Shown: positions 61,167 to 64,000 of the stretch, in pieces
Layout: each line of letters opens with the position of its first letter
How positions within the stretch are numbered: the first letter of the stretch is position 1
DNA from: JBEKYD01 sp052148435
GTDB taxonomy: Bacteria > Acidobacteriota > Terriglobia > Bryobacterales > Bryobacteraceae
Direction of reading: 5' to 3'
Assembly (NCBI GenBank): GCA_052148435.1
Contig: JBKQIF010000031.1
Coordinates: 1-64,000 of the forward strand
Length of the DNA stretch: 64,000 nucleotides
Program-made: the position numbers and the translations under genes
Notes under the pieces: model-generated
Database searches by the model: none
What the model saw: only the letters and a program-made list of their open reading frames with translations
Told to the model about the DNA's origin: nothing

Positions 61167-61922
61167 TCAGCCCCTCCCAATCAGGGGCATGCGGGTGGCC
61201 ATTACGGTCATGAATTGCACGTTCGCATCCAGCGGCAGATTCGCCATATACAGCACGGCATCGGCTACGTGCCGCACGCCCATGCGCGGTTCCGGGCGGA
61301 GCGAGCCATCGGCCTGCGCCACGCCGACTTTCATGTGCTCGGTCATTTCGGTGGCGGCGTTGCCGATGTCGATCTGGCCGCAGGCGATGTCCCAGGCGCG
61401 GCCATCGAGCGAAATGCTCTTGGTGAGCCCGGTGACGGCATGCTTGGTGGCGGTGTAGGGCGCCGAGTTGGGCCGCGGCGCGTAGGCCGCAATCGAGCCG
61501 TTATTAATGATGCGGCCGCCGCGGGGCTGTTGCGCCTTCATCAGCCGAAAGGCTTCCTGCGCGCACAGGAACGCACCCGTCAGGTTCACGCTCACCACGG
61601 CGTTCCACTGCTCGTAAGTCAGCTCTTCGATGGGGATGGAGGGCGCGGTGGCGCCGGCATTGTTGAAGAGAACGTCCAGCCGGCCGAAATTCTCGCGAAT
61701 CCGCGCGAATAACGCCCGCACGGAATCGGGCTGGCCGACGTCGGTGGGTACGGCGAGCAATCGCACGGCCGACGCCGCTAGTGTAATCGTTCGCTCGAGC
61801 TCCGCCTGGCGGCGGCCGGCCAACGCCACCGCATACCCCGCCCCGTGCAGAGCCAGCGCCACCGCCCGCCCAATCCCGCTGCCGGCCCCTGTTACCAGTG
61901 CGACCTTTTGGTTGGTGTCCAT
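61167..61922 (-). CDS. Short-chain dehydrogenase/reductase
   Basis: This 251-residue SDR has the NAD(P) motif VTGAGSGIGRAVALAL, NNAG in LDVLFNNAGA, the catalytic Ser in IINNGSIAAY and Tyr-Lys in PYTATKHAVTG. It is a cytoplasmic NAD(P)-dependent oxidoreductase of unknown substrate. It diverges from the enoyl-CoA hydratase gene with 55 bases between. Confidence 0.92.
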   Translation of the reverse strand: MDTNQKVALVTGAGSGIGRAVALALHGAGYAVALAGRRQAELERTITLAASAVRLLAVPTDVGQPDSVRALFARIRENFGRLDVLFNNAGATAPSIPIEELTYEQWNAVVSVNLTGAFLCAQEAFRLMKAQQPRGGRIINNGSIAAYAPRPNSAPYTATKHAVTGLTKSISLDGRAWDIACGQIDIGNAATEMTEHMKVGVAQADGSLRPEPRMGVRHVADAVLYMANLPLDANVQFMTVMATRMPLIGRG

Positions 61923-61977
61923 CGCGCCTCAGAGAGTATCACGAGTCGCGGTACGCTACGAAGGGGCGAATCGAGCG

Positions 61978-62754
61978 ATGAATTTCGAATCGATCGTGGT
62001 GACGCGGGAGGGGCCGGTGACGGTGGTGACGCTCTGCCGTCCGGAGCGGCGCAACGCGCTTTCTCTGGGGTTGATGCGGGAGTTGATCGCGTGCTTTTCG
62101 GAAATCGCGCGCGACCGCGAAACACGAACCGTGATTCTGGCCGCCGCCGGCAAAGTATTCTGCTCCGGCCACGACCTTTCCGAGATGACCGGACGCGGCC
62201 TCAACGACTATCGCGAAATCTTCGACGTCTGCACGGAACTGATGACCCGCCTTCAGAGCATTCCGCAACCCGTAATCGCCGAAGTCGGGGGCCCGGCCAC
62301 AGCGGCCGGATGCCAACTGGTGGCCACCTGCGACCTGGCCATCGCAGCCGGGGAAGCGTGGTTCGCAACCCCGGGCGTCAAGATCGGCCTGTTCTGCACC
62401 ACGCCCATGGTGGCCTTGACGCGGGCCATCGGCCGCAAGCGCGCGCTGGAGATGCTGCTGACCGGCGACCCGGTGAGCGCGGCCACCGCGGCCGAGTGGG
62501 GGCTTATCAATCGCGCCGTCGCCGCCGCCGCGCTGCGGGCCGAAACGCGCAAACTGGCCGCCAAGGTAGCCCAAGCCAGTTCCCTGGTGGTCGCCCTCGG
62601 CAAGCAAGCCTTCTACACCCAGATCGACCTGGACCAGCCCAAAGCCTATGCCTACGCCAAGGAAGTCATGGAGAGGAACGCTCTTGCCGCCGACGCGCAG
62701 GAGGGCATCGCTGCGTTTCTGGGCAAACGCTCTCCGGCGTGGTCAGACAGGTAA
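61978..62754 (+). CDS. Enoyl-CoA hydratase/isomerase-family protein
   Basis: This 258-residue crotonase-fold protein has the oxyanion-hole stretches VFCSGHDLSEM and EVGGPATAAGCQLVATCDLA. ATPGVKIGLFCTTPMVALTR replaces the usual glutamate-rich region, resembling the ECHDC3-like branch, so hydratase activity is uncertain. The ATG at 61978 begins the family N-terminus. It may act in fatty-acid or aromatic degradation with an unlinked pathway. Confidence 0.88.
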   Translation: MNFESIVVTREGPVTVVTLCRPERRNALSLGLMRELIACFSEIARDRETRTVILAAAGKVFCSGHDLSEMTGRGLNDYREIFDVCTELMTRLQSIPQPVIAEVGGPATAAGCQLVATCDLAIAAGEAWFATPGVKIGLFCTTPMVALTRAIGRKRALEMLLTGDPVSAATAAEWGLINRAVAAAALRAETRKLAAKVAQASSLVVALGKQAFYTQIDLDQPKAYAYAKEVMERNALAADAQEGIAAFLGKRSPAWSDR

Positions 62755-62780
62755 AGCCGCGGGCCATCGAAGGCGGACGC

Positions 62781-64000
62781 TCAGGCGGCCGGTCGTGAAC
62801 GCCGCGCGGCGCGCCAATCGAGGATTAAGAGCGCCAGCCATACGGCGATGGCGATCAGGGTCGCCACGCGGCCGATGCGGTTCTCGAGGGGAGTGACAAA
62901 TTCCAGGCGCAGGCGGAGGTCGCCGGGGGGAGGGTCGATGGCCATCATGCCCATGGCGTCTTTATGAACCGGAAGCCGGTAACGGCCGCTCCAAGCCTGC
63001 CAGGAGGGATCATAGGTTTCCTGAACGATCAGGGATTGATGCGGCTCGATGTGGGCGCCGACCAGGATCAAGTCGGTAACCGGGCGGGTGACGGTGACGA
63101 CGGCGTCGGGGCCTTTTTCCAGCAGATCGACGTAGGCCCGGAGGTGTTCCACATCGTCGTTGAAGGCCGGCGGGCGGGCGCGATTGAGGCGGGCAGTGTC
63201 GACCACGCGGGCGCGGGCGGCGAAGCGGCGGGGCACGCGGTAGATGGTGTCGCCCTCATGGTCGTCATAGGCGACGGGCAGAACGCCATCGAGCTTCCTG
63301 GGGGACTGGATATCCTTGAAGATTTCCTGGGAACGCCGGTCGGAGACGTAGATGGCGTCGACGCCCAGCGACTCGAGCCACAGGACGGTGGGCTCGGGCT
63401 TAAGGCCGAGGTTGACCTCCCACTGGGCGGATTCCACCAGGCCGTTGAGCAAGCCCTGTTCGGAACCGCCGCCGGGCTGGGCGAGGTCGTGCCAGGCGTC
63501 GAACCAGAAACGCACCGAGCCGCTCGCGTAGATGCGGGAGCCGGGCATGTTGGCGGCCAGCCAGTCAGTAACACGGTATTCGACTCTGGACCGGTAATCC
63601 ATCGAGCGAGGGAAAATCTGCCAGGCGTGGCGCAGGTAGCCGCGGGTGGAATAGAACGACAGCGCAAGCACCAGCGCGACGGCCAGGCGCGGAACGCGTC
63701 CGCCCAGCGACCAGAGCCAGCCGAGCAGGGCAGCCGCGCCGAGGATGCAGGCGAGGTCGAACTCCGGCGCCAGGCGCAGCGGTTCACCGGAGACGCGGAA
63801 ATCGAAATAGTAATTGCCGAGGACCTCGAGCGAAAAAAAGACTGCCGAACCGGCGGCAAACACCGGCCAGGTACGCCCTGCGTGGCCGCGCGCCAGGCGG
63901 TTACTGAAAACGATAAAGGCCCCGGCGACGGCCAGCGCGACCCAGACCGACCAGGCGTTGCCGTTCCGGGAGACGTAGCGCATATTCTCTCCGGTGACTC
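62781..64000 (-). CDS. Polytopic membrane protein, C-terminal part, possibly truncated by the window edge
   Basis: At least 400 residues are visible, with four or five helices near the N-terminal side, a soluble extracytoplasmic part of about 240 residues, and one C-terminal helix (RVATLIAIAVWLALLILDW). An ATG at 63983 has GGAGAG in front, but the frame stays open to the edge at 64000, so the gene may begin outside. The layout resembles large membrane glycosyltransferase or YfhO-like proteins. I cannot name it further. Confidence 0.65.
   Translation of the reverse strand, partial: VTGENMRYVSRNGNAWSVWVALAVAGAFIVFSNRLARGHAGRTWPVFAAGSAVFFSLEVLGNYYFDFRVSGEPLRLAPEFDLACILGAAALLGWLWSLGGRVPRLAVALVLALSFYSTRGYLRHAWQIFPRSMDYRSRVEYRVTDWLAANMPGSRIYASGSVRFWFDAWHDLAQPGGGSEQGLLNGLVESAQWEVNLGLKPEPTVLWLESLGVDAIYVSDRRSQEIFKDIQSPRKLDGVLPVAYDDHEGDTIYRVPRRFAARARVVDTARLNRARPPAFNDDVEHLRAYVDLLEKGPDAVVTVTRPVTDLILVGAHIEPHQSLIVQETYDPSWQAWSGRYRLPVHKDAMGMMAIDPPPGDLRLRLEFVTPLENRIGRVATLIAIAVWLALLILDWRAARRSRPAA

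Overview
The window is high-GC DNA from a Gram-negative (diderm) bacterium, most likely an acidobacterium of the Solibacter/Bryobacterales type. LpxC, a TonB-dependent receptor and Tat/Sec-exported enzymes show an outer membrane. Two secreted beta-propeller proteins end in what looks like the C-terminal domain known mainly from Candidatus Solibacter (TIGR03437). GH78 rhamnosidase, Oar-like receptor, NHL proteins, multihaem cytochromes, many toxin-antitoxin genes and dispersed palindromic repeats fit the same group. Taxonomy is inferred from gene content, not from a marker gene. I see no rRNA, tRNA or CRISPR array.

Layout. 0.1-3.4 kb: secreted alpha-L-rhamnosidase. 4.1-6.0 kb: an S9-family peptidase homologue that has lost its catalytic serine and histidine. 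6.2-10.8 kb: an overlapping pair, a zinc-ribbon/Pro-Ala-rich/transmembrane/lectin-fold protein and a large TPR protein. 11.2-13.0 kb: ThuA-like protein and LpxC on the minus strand, with a terminator. 13.2-15.9 kb: alpha/beta hydrolase, PQQ-type sugar dehydrogenase and a seven-haem cytochrome. 15.9-16.5 kb: first hicAB locus. 16.8-22.3 kb: exported MBL hydrolase, rhamnulokinase, GAF-ANTAR regulator, uppS-cdsA. 22.4-25.6 kb: broken DUF6338 gene and a membrane spermidine-synthase-like protein.

25.6-28.1 kb is a graveyard. It holds remnants of a type I restriction-modification cluster (hsdM, a DUF1016/YhcG nuclease, hsdR), a truncated DNA methylase, and a REP-associated transposase bounded by perfect 27-bp inverted repeats sitting where the nuclease catalytic core should be.

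28.2-35.5 kb: two secreted proteins, then a sigma-54 activator divergent from a predicted sigma-54 promoter that drives small cytochrome, receiver-like, membrane, nonahaem cytochrome-bc and NapC-type genes. This is the best candidate for a coherent, little-described system: a regulated quinol-oxidising electron export module resembling CbcL/CbcBA of Geobacter.

35.6-43 kb: small zinc-binding, FecR-domain, beta-propeller and HEPN-like hypothetical genes and a penicillin-acylase-type hydrolase. 43.4-49.5 kb: a TonB receptor (frameshifted in a G8 tract) followed by two mannonate-dehydratase-type enzymes of unrelated fold, both with Tat-like leaders. 50-55.4 kb: FHA-cyclase, PafA-like phosphatase and NHL protein. 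55.6-59.4 kb: two small genes, then a packed pfkB-rhomboid-bshB1-HAD operon. 59.5-61.1 kb: second hicAB, a relic of pfkB, and a PIN toxin/antitoxin pair. 61.2-64 kb: SDR, enoyl-CoA hydratase and a membrane protein that may run off the end.
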